This document shows, piece after piece, positions 23,366 to 34,463 of a stretch of DNA of 64,000 nucleotides. Position 1 is the first letter of the stretch, and each line of letters begins with the position of its first letter. Made by a program: the position numbers and the translations under genes. The notes beneath the pieces are model-generated. The model saw only the letters and a program-made list of their open reading frames with translations. It was not told the origin of the DNA and searched no databases. Origin of the DNA: Rutidosis leptorrhynchoides. Its lineage: Eukaryota; Streptophyta; Magnoliopsida; Asterales; Asteraceae. Where the stretch lies: NCBI RefSeq assembly GCF_046630445.1, contig NC_092333.1:720618001-720682000 (forward strand), read 5' to 3'.

Positions 23366-23896
23366 CGTAAATCTTATTGAACCACATTGAATCTGCTTAT
23401 GGTTCAAAGTGGGTATGTTAGTGTACTGCTCCGTATTGGTTAGACACGAAGCACTTTTTGTGAATATTAGATTGTTTGGGCAAAAACTATTTGTGTTTCA
23501 AATATGATTAGAATAAGTAAATAATTTTGATAATGCTCCAGTTTTTTTTAACCATTAATGTTCCAGTTATATAAAAAAATTATTTGGTTTCATAAAATGT
23601 CGCAAGTAATTTGCTATGGTGATATATTTAGCAATACAGATTCTTTAAATTGTACATGTATCTTAGTGCATGGTTATAGCATGATTTTCATTCAAATTAC
23701 GTTTATATGTTGTCAACTTTTATACTCATTTACTTTGTGTGTATAAATTTAATGTTTTTGATATTTGTTACATTATTTATTATTGACATATATTTCAATA
23801 CTATTACTTATTTCATTAACATAAATAACTTATTAATAGTATATTTTTACAATCTTGTATGAAAAAATATCCGCGACTGCGCGGGTTATAAACTAG

Positions 23897-24760
23897 TTAT
23901 CAGTAATAACAAATGTTTGTTGAAATTTTTTAGATAAAAATACAATTATTATATAAAGCTTGTACAATATGCTTCAAAAATGATAATGCAGAGGCGGAGC
24001 TAGAATATTACATTAGGGGTGGCTAGAAACTTTAAAAATAATTAGAAGTAAAAAGGTAATGACAAATAATTCAAATCGGTATCTAGCAAAATTTAGGGTC
24101 TGTTTACTATTTTCTCATTAAGTCATTATATGGATACAGATGGCTATATTGATAACGAAGAGCATTATGTAGTAAGATGATAATGAAAATCAGTGTTTAC
24201 GTTTATGCTGAATGATTTGTCTTAATAATAACAAAGGACTATTTTACCCTTTATATAAGTTTACTCTTTTTACGATCACACCTAACTTTACTCTTTTATA
24301 TAAAGATATTTCTATGAAGAGGATATATTCAAGAAAATAAAAGAAAATTTTATATATTGTGTTTGAATATGAGAACCAAAAATTAACAATCGGTATAACA
24401 TCCAATGTAATGTACTCCGTATTCAACTGATTTAGCTGTGATAAAATTTTGGAGGAAGAGCGATTGATAGAAAAAGAGGAGAAGATAGAAATTTCGGTTG
24501 GTGACATTTAAGGGCACTTTTGTAATAATAGTGTTAAAAAAACATCCATATGCAGAGGACACTAGTTTTTTGCCTGACCAATAATCTCCAAATTAATACA
24601 TTGGGGAGCCAAAAAGTCTCAAAGAAACACATATGATGGATGACCGAATAATAATTCCAGGACATACAGCCCATTAAGTCTTTAATAAACAGGCCCTTAC
24701 TCCAATTTAGAAGTAATCAAGATTCATAATCAATATTCATAGTTAAACATTCTATTTTTA
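23897..24760. other. Intergenic stretch, nothing firm
   Basis: It contains an aggcggagctagaatattac segment resembling a common plant repeat, but no ends or coding frame. Confidence 0.45.
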
Positions 24761-25448
24761 CTAGTAGGCAAAGCCCGTGCGTTGTACGGCTTGGTCTCAA
24801 ATTTCAAGATTTTGATGTTAATATTTTGAAGATTCCATCATCGAGTTGGCTAAGATCCTTGATGAGTACGTCGTTGAAAATTCATGTAAAATCAGTTAGC
24901 AAACGTAAATAATCACACAAAATCTGTTTTTAGATATTATTTTAGTATAAAATTCATGATATCTTAAAGAATCGAAAGTATTTAAGTACTGCTACATATA
25001 ATTTTTAGATAATGTCATGAGTACTTACCTTCACAACTCACATAAAGTGATGTTTATATAATGACGAATATTACATTGCAGTTGACAATTTTAATATTAT
25101 TATGTTTTATTGTGATGTGAAAGTACAAAAAAAAAAAAAAAGTTGGATATACTACCCTTTTTACCATGATGTGCTATATTGATCAGTGGTCTTTCCAACA
25201 AACTATATAAAATTTCTCCTACATAAAGTCAAGTGAACTAAATTCTACATAACATACACATATTATATGTGTATGTTATGTAGAATTTAGTTCACTTGAC
25301 TTTATGTCGGAGAAATTTTATATAGTTTGTTGGAAAGACCACTGACCAATATAGCACATTATGATAAAAAGGGTAGTAAGGTTTAACGAATAAATTTTAT
25401 ATAGTTTGTTGGAAAGACCACTGACATATATAATATAATAATTTAAGA
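24761..25448 (-). mobile_element. Probable minus-strand Helitron
   Basis: The 3' end is on the left: minus strand CCGTAC-aac-GCACGG hairpin (24775-24789 on plus), then CTAG at 24761-24764 before a host T. A plausible 5' end A|TCTTAAATTATTATATT lies at 25448. The body contains the long palindrome at 25150-25378. The 3' end is firm; the 5' end is tentative. Confidence 0.5.
25150..25378. repeat. 229-bp near-perfect palindrome (114-bp arms)
   Basis: The arms 25150-25263 and 25265-25378 are reverse complements with about four mismatches and a one-base centre at 25264. A further 45-bp partial copy of the right arm (tatagtttgttggaaagacc) follows at 25390-25430. A transcript would fold into one long hairpin. 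It has no coding frame. Confidence 0.9.
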
Positions 25449-26796
25449 TAATGCAAAATTAATTCTATACCCGCTCATAAGAAACGATAAAGTTAATGAT
25501 CATTTTTTTAACGAATAGGGTTAGTATCCCATTTACGATATATCACTTTATTGTCTTCTTAAGCTTGTCAAGATATAAACTAATTATTATACGGTTTATT
25601 TAAGTGTCGTAAGGTTTTGATTTCAAATTTTGCCAATTTTTGTTATTTTCCAATACACTTTAGGAGTTTTAAGTATTTCTTAAAAAATTTCTATACATTA
25701 TTGTGCACTATATGAATAAACTTATAAAAGTAACAATTAGTGCGATCATGTCTTTTAAACTCATATATGATGTTTTACTCTACAAATAGTTATTATAAAC
25801 ACATATTAAATTAATTAATTATCTAATGATCGGATACACATCGTTACTATTGATGTAGACATCGAAGTAAATCAATTAATAACATAATTATTTTCTTAAC
25901 TTATTTGTAGTTCTCTTCACAGAACAAATGACGCCAAGGAACTTCATTATATTTCACTATATATATATATTATTTATCCTATACAAAAAGCCAACACAAA
26001 CAGTAAAAAGTTTTGAAAAACTATAACTAAAATATTTACCATATGTAAATATGAATTATACATCATACAACTACCATAATATGTGCTCTTAAAAAATAGA
26101 AAATAACTCGATCAAAGTATTTAAACAATAGTCGATTAATGTAAAAAGCATGTAACAATCATACCAAAGCATTAAGAGTTCTTTTGATATGATAGTAAAA
26201 ATCACTATACATAGTTTGATAAAACATTGGTATAAGAATGAGTATGTGCTATAAAACTCACCTATTATGATGGTGTCAATTTATGACTTGAATATCATTT
26301 TTTATGTTCATGAGTCGGCAACCAAAAAACTCAATGGGAGTAAATTCGATTTTCATTCTCGTCATCATTATCTAAACCCTAAAAACACACACCTTAAGCT
26401 GCTTTCAAATTTGAACATTTATCTAAATTTATATGCATAGTGATTAGTGCGAGACTATTCATTATCTCAAAACTTAATACAAATTTATGTCATTCAAATA
26501 GATACATGAATCGATGTTAATTGATGAATCATTACCATCCTTGAATCAATGCTATTTATCTAATAGAAAACTAAAAGTTTTTAAGTAATTATATTAACCC
26601 TTATATACTAAATGTGGTGGCAATTTATTTATTTATTTATTTATGTTTATGTTTATGTAGTATACTAGAGTAAATGTGGTGGCAATTTATGTAGTTTTAG
26701 TTCAATTTGATTGTAGTTTTGAGTTTGCGTTCGCATTACAAACGGTCCCTCAACTTCGCCTATATTTACACAATGACCCCTCAAGTTTACACTTTC
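25449..26796. other. AT-rich stretch, little recognisable
   Basis: The only notable pattern is a direct repeat of taaatgtggtggcaatttat at about 26610 and 26672. No coding frame was recognised. Confidence 0.45.
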
Positions 26797-27385
26797 TCAG
26801 GGGTTAAAAGTGTAAATATATAATTTTATTAAAATAAAAGAAACTAATTCCACCCGAATTTATAACGGGCCCTCTCTTCTCGCTCGGTGCGAGTTAAATT
26901 TTTTCGAGACCACCGTTCAATTACGAAAAATTTTACGAACCCAACAGGACTAACTATACGCGAAACGGACAATTTTTTAAAAAACGCTAAACACAACGAC
27001 AACCCGTATCTTCCCGCTCGCCACGAATTAAATTTTTTTGACGGCAGCGTCAAACTCGAAATAATTTTATGAACAAAACGAAACTAACCACGTTCAAAAC
27101 GGACACTTTTTAAAAAACACTAAACACAACGACAGCCCGTATCTTTCTGCTCACCGCGAGTTAAATTTTTCCGACATCACCGTTACACTCGGAAAAATTT
27201 ATTGAACAAAACAAAACTAACTACGTTCGAAACGGATACTTTTTAAAAAACGCTTAACACAACGACATCTAAAACGGCGCTTAACACATGGGCCGTGTTC
27301 CCCTCTGTAAATACACAACGCTATGTTAAATATGAATACGCAGCCCGAAAGCCCCCGCCGCAACGCGCGGGCCGGTCCGGACTAG
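26797..27385 (+). mobile_element. Helitron 3' part (5' end unclear)
   Basis: The 3' end has a GC-rich hairpin (cccgc-cgcaacgc-gcggg, about 27347-27371), then CTAG at 27382-27385 and T. The 134-bp repeat array is its body. A start near 26797 is only a guess. Confidence 0.5.
26889..27290. repeat. Tandem repeat, about 134-bp unit x3
   Basis: Units start at about 26889, 27022 and 27156 with a gcgagttaaatttttt-type motif and end with aacacaacgacaacccgtat-type text. It has higher GC and more CpG than its surroundings. It lies directly upstream of a Helitron 3' hairpin. Confidence 0.85.
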
Positions 27386-27400
27386 TTTAATTCTAAGTTG

Positions 27401-27537
27401 TGTTAGACGGATTAAGTTAGACCCAAGTCCATTTGTGGGCTTGGGTCCATTAGGGTTTGCTTAGTTGTTAGGGTATGTGTACTCTATAAATACATTTCAA
27501 TAATGAATAAATAAGGCACGGGTTCTACTTTATAACA
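27401..27537 (+). repeat. TRIM left LTR
   Basis: Begins tgttagacggattaagttag and ends actttataaca, followed by the primer site. A TATAAATA box lies at 27485-27492. Confidence 0.85.
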
Positions 27538-27550
27538 TGGTATCCGAGCC
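27538..27550 (+). other. TRIM primer binding site
   Basis: TGGTATCCGAGCC, initiator-tRNA-Met-type, directly after the LTR. Confidence 0.75.
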
Positions 27551-28376
27551 AGTGCTCTAACTATGTGACCCGCTTTCGTTTCATGTTCGTTATCCTCCGG
27601 TCACTTATCGGTGATACGGAGGGATCCGTAATCATATCATCTCCGGTATAACTCTATTAGTTCTTTTTTTACCTTTATCCTTGTATGTTCTTCAAAACCT
27701 AAATACACAACTTTCATCTGCCACCTATCAACGTCGTAACATTCTTTTTATTCTATTTTTACCTTTTATTTAATTCACCCTATTCCTTTTTATCTTTGTT
27801 AGACGCCATCTATGTGTCGGCTATTGATAGCATTTAAAAGTCCATGCCACGCTCCTTGCATCTCCTACTATTGCAACCGACATCAGCAAGTCAGCAACTT
27901 TAAAGCTTCACGACTATCGTTAGCTATATATTATTCTTTTTTTAAGCATCATCATTAGCTATATATTATCCTTTCTATATTTGTTTCTTAGTTTATGTTA
28001 TTCTCCATTTCAATAAACCTCTTTCAATAATCGGCGTGGGACTGAGCCGCCTAGCTTGACTATGTTCCAAACCTCGAAAAAAAGAGAATATGGTCAAAAA
28101 TCTTATTTGCAGCATTGAAGAAAATTGGTATTGTCGACAAAAGTTCTATGCCCAAGTCCTGCTAAATCCTTAGGCAAAGCAAGTCACGGCGTAAAAGAAA
28201 AAAACGCTACGAAAAAGGAATACACAGTTAAGCAATAAGCAACTACATCCGCGAATATCTGGCTATTCGGCGCATCAAACAAGAGAGAGAAAAAAAGAAG
28301 TTACTTTTTTTATTTTGTATTAAGCGTTTCTTCCAGTCCGAGCTTTCGCGATTTCGCTGCTCGGACTGCGGGGGAG

Positions 28377-28499
28377 TGTTAGACGGATTAAGTTAGGCCC
28401 AAGTTCATTTGTGGGCTTGGGTCCATTAGGGTTTGCTTAGTTGTTAGGGTATGTGTACTCTATAAATACATTTCAATAATGAATAAATAAGGCACGGGA
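28377..28499 (+). repeat. TRIM right LTR (lacks its last bases)
   Basis: Matches 27401-27523 and stops at ggcacggg, where the inverted end begins. Confidence 0.85.
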
Positions 28500-28539
28500 G
28501 CTCACAAATGGACTTGGGCCTAACTTAATCCGTCTAATA
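28500..28539 (-). repeat. Inverted TRIM LTR end
   Basis: The reverse complement of the LTR's first 40 bases (…gggcctaacttaatccgtct) lies directly against the right copy of the agttg target duplication. Confidence 0.8.
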
Positions 28540-28899
28540 AGTTGCTACTAAAGTTTTTAATTTGAAAGGAAAGTGAAAAGATTGAATATCAATAAATATC
28601 TATAATGAATTATGTAAACATAGTGTCTTTATTTTTAAGATAACTCAAAAGGTAAAAAAAAAAAAGAAAGTTATCTAATATATAATAGTAATAACTTATT
28701 AATGAACTCCATATAAATATGTATTTTTTAAAACAAGTTTGTCGTCATCACCCAGAGGGGTATTAACCATTGTCACGATCATTTGCTATGCATACATGCA
28801 CTTTCGGGAGAAAACCCGAATCCCATTTTAACTATATAATTTTATTTAATATAGAGTAATTAAACTTTCTTAAAAATAATTAGTGTATTAACTTTTCTT

Positions 28900-28985
28900 T
28901 TTGAAAGGCAAGCCCGGCGATTGAACTTGGGTCCCTTTGAAACTTTCTAAGCATTTTACCACCAAGCTACCCTTTAGAGGTTTAG
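28900..28985 (-). repeat. tRNA-derived SINE head remnant
   Basis: The minus strand reads gtagcttggtggtaaaatgc (A-box-like), then ggacccaagttcaatcgccg (B-box-like), spaced like a tRNA promoter. It is not a functional tRNA: no cloverleaf acceptor pairing was seen. Confidence 0.45.
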
Positions 28986-29133
28986 TGTATTAACTTTTTA
29001 CTTTTTACGATCGCTTAGTACATGAGTAATTGATCATAAATAAGTTTTTAGTTACAATAAAATTAAATACATGCATAATGCATAATGAAGTGGTTAATAA
29101 CTTTTTTTTTTGTTACCTTTTACCACTTTTTAC

Positions 29134-29388
29134 TACTCTATCCGTCCCAAAATAATTGTCCTGTTTAACTTTTTAAAGTCAATTTCTTAAGTTTTGAATA
29201 TATGTTTGTTTTTGCTATAGAATATTTGATACAATTTATATGAATAGATTTGATTTTTGAATGTGTATTCATTTGGTATAAATTTTATTCGATATTATAT
29301 AGCACAAAGAAAGATATTTAAAGTAAAAGTTGAAGAATAAAGGCTCAAAAAGTCAAAACAGAACAATTATTTTTAAACGGGCAAAGTA
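29134..29388. mobile_element. Stowaway MITE (Tc1/mariner type)
   Basis: The left end tactctatccgtcccaaaat (continuing aattgtcctg) is inverted at the right end (gaacaattatttttaaacgg), with TA at both borders, total 255 bp. No coding frame. Confidence 0.8.
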
Positions 29389-29634
29389 TCATTTAGTATA
29401 TGAGTAATTGATCATAAATACAGACTCAATATTTAGTTATATATAGATATAGATAGAAGATAGATAGATAGATATAGATTTGTACCTTTTTCTACAATTT
29501 AATAGATGGAGGTAAATCATACTTAATGATTTAGAGTCAAAATTTATAGATATAATACATATAAAGATGTGTTGATTGTCAATCTACTTTTAAGATGGAA
29601 CTTAAAATTAGTAGTTACCCGTTACTCGCTAGTA

Positions 29635-29680
29635 TCCCTCTTCCCTTCCCTCTCCCTCTTTCTTATTAAAAGAGGAGCTA
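29635..29680 (+). mobile_element. Helitron 5' end (partner uncertain)
   Basis: A|TCCCTCTTCCC…TTATTAAAAGAGG shares its TCCCTCTT start and TTATTAAA segment with the Helitron at 32836. The following text (cctttagatcttaac, atccatccgttgatttgat) is typical of plant Helitron 5' regions. No unused 3' end lies before 32836. Confidence 0.5.
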
Positions 29681-30540
29681 AAATATGTAATAATTTTTTG
29701 AAATATCAATTCATGACCTTTAGATCTTAACTAAAATTTCAATCCATCCGTTGATTTGATATCCGAAATTAATATTACGTAACATATTTTTTTGGAAGAA
29801 TTGAAGAGACAAAATTACCCTCAAATATTTAATTAATCACTTAATCAAATCTAATTAATTAAATTAATATCAACTGATTACGGTTAAATATGGGATGAAG
29901 CAATGAATAATCAATCTCAAAAAACTAAACAAGCGAATTATATGGCAAATAAAATGAAACGGATCCTATATTTAATGAGTAATTGAAATACCGTTCCATT
30001 TACCTGTTCTTTTTGCGTTAGCTTCAAATCATATCATAAATTATTGGATGACCGAAATCGATTATCAAACGAAGCACACCAGGAATCGTGAATCAAATCC
30101 ATTCCGTTTAAACTTCGATTCACTGAATGATTCGATTAAAGTCATGATTCGGAAAATGATACCGTTGTGTGATTCTAGGTTAAAGATTCCAGCACAATAC
30201 AACGCAATCTGCACTTTGAGATATATATATCAATCAGCAATGGCTACGTTCAATCCGTTGAGTTATTTGTTAAATTGTTATAATCAAGTTTTTATGTGTT
30301 TTTATATTAGGATTAATATACAGAGTTCTATTTGACGTGATTGATTAATAAATATCCTTTTATATGAATCTTATTAGTATGTTGTTTTCAGATTATGAGG
30401 GAATAACAACATATGGTTCATGAAGTGCTCAACAAGTGTTTGATGAAATGCCTCAATGAGTAAGTTTAATTTTCGTCCAAATAAATTGTTACTTGAATAA
30501 TTGGTTATTACTTCCCTTAATTAGTTTTTAGCTTAACAAT
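29681..30540. other. Presumed Helitron interior without clear gene
   Basis: A 95-codon frame at 30048-30335 begins MTEIDYQTKHTRNRES and resembles nothing I know. A ten-codon piece AQQVFDEMPQ near 30430 recalls a pentatricopeptide motif but is too short to assign. Confidence 0.3.
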
Positions 30541-31547
30541 GGGTATGTTTGGCAGAACTAGCTGATAGCTGAAAGCTATTAGCTGTTAACTATTAGCTGT
30601 TAGTTAGTAGCTGCAAGCTGGTAGCTGTTAGCTGTTAGCTGAAACTTTTTACATGTATATAATTGTTTGGTAAAGTAGCTGAAGCTGTTAAAAAATAAGT
30701 AAAATGACAAAATTGGACACAAGAAAAAATAGTTAAATATCATCATCCATTTTAATTTAATAAAATGTAGCCATTAACAAATAACCGAATACATATATTG
30801 TAATATTAAATTATTAACGACGAGCATTCCATATTAAAGTAGCAATATTGTTACGAACATTTTAAAAAAATAATAAAATGATAAAAATGGACAAGAGTAA
30901 AAATAGTTAATCTTAACTATAATCATTTTATTTAATGAAACGTATTCATTAACTAATATATTAAAAACATAGTATAGTGACTAAATCTTTAATAACGTGT
31001 ATTGCAAATTAAAGAAGCAATATCGTTACAAAATACAAACGTATTTCATTTCATTGTGGTTCCTTCAAACAGCGTTAAATGAAAATACGTATGGCTAAAT
31101 TTTATATTTTGTTGAAAGAAAAGAAAAATGATATCTTTGCATGTATCTTAATTATATTGCTTGTACACGTACACGTGTTATGTGTAAAAATGGCTAAGAG
31201 CATCGTTTTGTATTGGAGATATTTTTATCTCTACTCTATTGAAAGTACTGGATAAAATTCTATACTAAAAACTTGATGCACCACTATTGGATTTACCGTT
31301 TACGTGAGATAGTATTGGATTGGAGGGTATTTAAGAAATTTACAGACCAAACACTCTTCCTTATTTTCTAAACGTTACATGATAAAGCGTTTGAAAAAAG
31401 AGCTTTTAGAAGCTTTTTCCAACTTACTAAAAGCTTTAAGCTCTATGTAACCAAACCAAGTTTTTTTTACTAAATATGAGCTTTTTCATAAAAACTAAAA
31501 GCTAAAAGCTCCAAAAAGCTCTAAAACGCTCCGTGCCAAACATAGCC
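30541..31547. mobile_element. 1-kb non-autonomous DNA transposon, agct-rich ends
   Basis: Terminal inverted repeats gggtatgtttggca and tgccaaacatagcc match at 13 of 14 positions. Subterminal regions are packed with agctgttagctg on the left and aaaagctctaaa-type text on the right. The flanking 3 bases are aat on both sides, which fits PIF/Harbinger-like or CACTA-like 3-bp duplications, but a hAT origin cannot be excluded. No transposase is present. Confidence 0.7.
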
Positions 31548-32619
31548 AATATCTCACGCGAAAAATTATTTATTGTTATTGAAATGATTTTGCAATTTTT
31601 ATTCAGACCTTTAAATATTTAGTGTTATTGATTTTGGCAGTTTTTAGCTTAACAATATTTCTTCGAAGAATATGAGACCTTTGATTTATTGTTATTGAAA
31701 TGATTACTGGATAATTATTTTCATTTCAAATTTGATTGAAATAATTTTTGCAATTTTATTCTGGTTTGTGATCTTACTGATCTTATTTGTTAATTGTTAA
31801 TTTTGAGTATTTGATGGGTCTTTCATTGCAATTCTATGCTTATTTGAGTTACGATTTTCATGAATGCTACAACTTTTCATCTGAATATCTCTTTATCTCT
31901 TTTTTGTTATAAGATGTTTTAATGATGATTAATAATCACATTTGCTGATTAAGGAAAAAAAAATTCTATGTCTTGTGTTCATTCCAGAATGTACTTAATT
32001 TGTATCTGATTAGGTACATCACATTTGTTGATTTAGAAGATTTGAATTCTATTCTGAATTTTTTAATTAAGTTTAGAATTCTACATAAGTGAATTTTATG
32101 AAATAGGTTGGGACGCTCTTTTTTTCAGTTTTAGTATTGGTATTCTTGATTAAATCACTTGAGGGAGACAGACAACGTACTAAAGGGACCATATGTATCA
32201 TAGACACTTGCGGATTTGAGTCACTTAAGGTATATTTTGTGTAATTTTAAGATCAATGATTATTTTCAATACCATTGCATCATGCCAAATGAATGTTTCT
32301 AATTTTCATGTGTCAGAAAAACAGGTTTCAGCATTTTGAAACTATAAACTATGCTGAATGTTGATATGCTGATGAGAGGGTGCAACAACACTTCATTCGG
32401 CATCTTTGTAAGCTTGAACAAGAGGTGAGAACGATTAAAAAGGGTTTTCTTTTATGTATTGTTTTTTATTATCGAATCTGTATCTAAAACATTTCGCAAA
32501 TCTGTTCATATATGCGTTTTATGTATTGTTTTTTATTATCGAATCTGTATCTAAAACATTTCGTAAATCTATTCATATTTATTTTTAATTAGTTCACATT
32601 TTGAAGTTAGATCTATTTT
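31548..32619. other. AT-rich stretch with small duplications
   Basis: The text gtttttagcttaacaat, which borders the transposon at 30523-30540, recurs at about 31639-31655. A ttttattatcgaatctgtat segment (continuing ctaaaacatttcg) is repeated at 32465 and 32528. No gene was recognised. Confidence 0.4.
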
Positions 32620-32835
32620 TCTCATTTCCAGTAGGTTTATTCACAAAACCTGAGGTAGTAATGATGTTCATAACATCATTCGATTCATATATATAAAACT
32701 ACCTTATTCGAAGGTTTAAACTTGAAATCACTAGAATATAGTTTAGTTAATTCTAAACTTGTTCGCAAACAAAAGTTAATCCTTCTAACTTGACTTTTAA
32801 AATCAACTAAACACATATTCTATATCTATATGATA
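32620..32835 (+). repeat. Fragment of the Tekay LTR (third copy)
   Basis: The 216-bp stretch is the reverse complement of about 5045-5235 in the copy-1 LTR (for example taatgatgttcataacatca and gttaatccttctaacttgac). It ends abruptly at the start of the Helitron at 32836. Confidence 0.75.
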
Positions 32836-34061
32836 TCCCTCTTATTATTAAAGCAAAAGTTTAAATAGTAATAATTATTTCATAAAAAAAGATCTTGATC
32901 ATCCATTCAACAATTCAATTAATTATCACACTTAGATCTTTACATCAAATAATTATTACTTAAGCTTTAATACGTTTTTGGTGAACATTACTAATCTACC
33001 ATTAATTAAAACTAATTCTAACTAAATCGCCTAATTAAATGTGTTTCCCATAATAACATTATGAACATAATTTGAAATTTCAGCTAAATAGCTTAAATAA
33101 GGCCTGACGCGGTATTTCCTTTTTGAATTCAAATTTGCTGAACCAAAACCTAATCGCCATCGCTGCTACCGTGTTGTTGCAGCAATCGCCATCGCCTTCA
33201 TTGCTATCTCCTTTACCTTAATCGTTCGGTTTGTGCGATTAGGGTTTTCACGATTATGGCGGCAGGGGTTATATCTTCATGATTAACCGTATATGGAGGT
33301 ATGGTGTTTGAGCAAAAATCCGTCATCATCAACAACACGGTAACACTTGCGGTGGTGTTGGATTTTTGCTCAGAATTAACAAAACTACGAATTTAAAATA
33401 GGTACATAAGTTTAACTTCGTTTATGAAGGTAAAGGTTTTATCTTCATGTTTCCGATGATGAATGATTGTTCCTGTTATGTTGAATTTTGCACTTCTCAC
33501 CACATGCTTCCACTATATTTTCCTTCTAAATCTTGGGCGTTTGGTTTGGCGATCAAAATAATCGATCGATGGTGGTACGCTCTTTCTGCTCCTTTTTTTA
33601 ATTCATGGTAATTGTAAGGCTTAGGTTTGAAAATTGGTTGAAATTGATGGGTATGTACAGTGTTTTTTTTTTTTACCTATTCTATCGATTTTAGTATACC
33701 AACGACGTTATTATTGTGTAATGCGTGGTGTTCCTCCATCTATAAATTGGTAAAAGAAATTAGTTGCACTATTCATTCTATATTGATGCAATAATCTGGT
33801 GACACACCTTTTCATATTTCTATACTATAACTGGAACAAGGTGAAGATACGGTACTGTGATGGTGCATCTTTTGCTGGGCAACCTAAAAGTGAACAAAAA
33901 GTAACATCTCTTTTAAATTTGTAAATTTGTTTAAAGCATTCCAAATAAATATGTTATGAGTAAAGAAGATTTGTGAATTTGTTCCTTTTGGTTACTGATT
34001 GTGATAACAGTATATATTTTTTTATTTTGGTTCACTTTTTTGCATTTCAGGTTTAGACGAT

Positions 34062-34463
34062 TTGTTGCTCCGATGGTGTTTTAACATTTCTTGCAACTTC
34101 CTTTTTTTGTTGGTGAGGAAAGGCTTCTTCTTTGATTTTGGTAAGAAATTATGGCTAATGTTTTTCATTTATTCACTATCATTAAATAGTGCTTTTGTTC
34201 CTTTTGTTTCGTATTTCGTTTTGTTTAATGGTTGTGACCACCTGTGGGTTTTGCCTTTGTTAATTCATTTGTGGAGTCCCTTTTTTTTTAGTCCAGTTAG
34301 TGTTCAATATTGTTGTGTCTTTAGTACTTTTATGGTTAGTAAGAAAAGCATTAAAAAAGGTGTTGTTGGTGAGTGTTCTACCCCACCATTGAGTGTCGTT
34401 GTTCCTCAGCCGTTTGTATATGTTGTCGTATCGCAAAGCCAACTTGCAAGCATGACCATTTAA
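34062..34463 (+). CDS. Hypothetical 133-codon frame inside Helitron
   Basis: The frame begins MLLRWCFNISCNFLFLLVRK and is hydrophobic with many Phe/Leu/Cys for the first 95 residues; the tail is KKSIKKGVVGECSTPP. The T-rich DNA explains the composition, so it may be a chance frame. I do not recognise it. Confidence 0.2.
   Translation: MLLRWCFNISCNFLFLLVRKGFFFDFGKKLWLMFFIYSLSLNSAFVPFVSYFVLFNGCDHLWVLPLLIHLWSPFFFSPVSVQYCCVFSTFMVSKKSIKKGVVGECSTPPLSVVVPQPFVYVVVSQSQLASMTI

Larger units (their letters stand above)
16937..23896 (+). mobile_element. Chimeric Helitron with captured gene pieces (about 7 kb)
   Basis: A probable 5' end A|TCTTATATATAATAAC lies at 16937 (an alternative is a few bases upstream). 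The 3' end shows hairpin CCGCG-actg-CGCGG (23871-23884), then gttataaa, CTAG (23893-23896) and T. Between them lie several plus-strand exon-like blocks separated by AT-rich introns, none forming an intact gene: a coiled-coil block at 19930-20095, an RPA OB-fold at 20818-20963 and SWAP70-like blocks at 22440-23365. No Rep/helicase frame was found. Pairing of these two ends is inferred from absence of other ends between them. Confidence 0.6.
27401..28539 (+). mobile_element. TRIM (miniature LTR element) with an inverted third end
   Basis: LTR 27401-27537 (TG…CA, 137 bp) is followed by primer site TGGTATCCGAGCC at 27538, a non-coding interior of about 840 bp, a polypurine tract (tgcgggggag) and a second, shortened LTR 28377-28499. 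About 40 bp then match the LTR start in inverted orientation (28500-28539). The flanks are agttg on both sides (27396-27400 and 28540-28544). It has no coding capacity, so it depends on another element. LTR identity over the shared part is high (a few differences by eye), so it is young. Confidence 0.8.

Noticed and set aside
23558-23746. Short frame near the end of the chimeric Helitron
   Set aside because: AT-rich, no similarity or continuity with the captured exons; chance frame.
26844-27072. Overlapping frames on both strands within the 134-bp repeats
   Set aside because: Open only because of repeat composition; both strands are equally open.
28900-28985. A functional tRNA gene on the minus strand
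   Set aside because: A/B-box-like text exists, but no acceptor stem pairing or anticodon arm could be drawn; a SINE remnant is more likely.
30430-30462. Pentatricopeptide repeat gene
   Set aside because: Only about ten residues (AQQVFDEMPQ) match; no neighbouring repeats.
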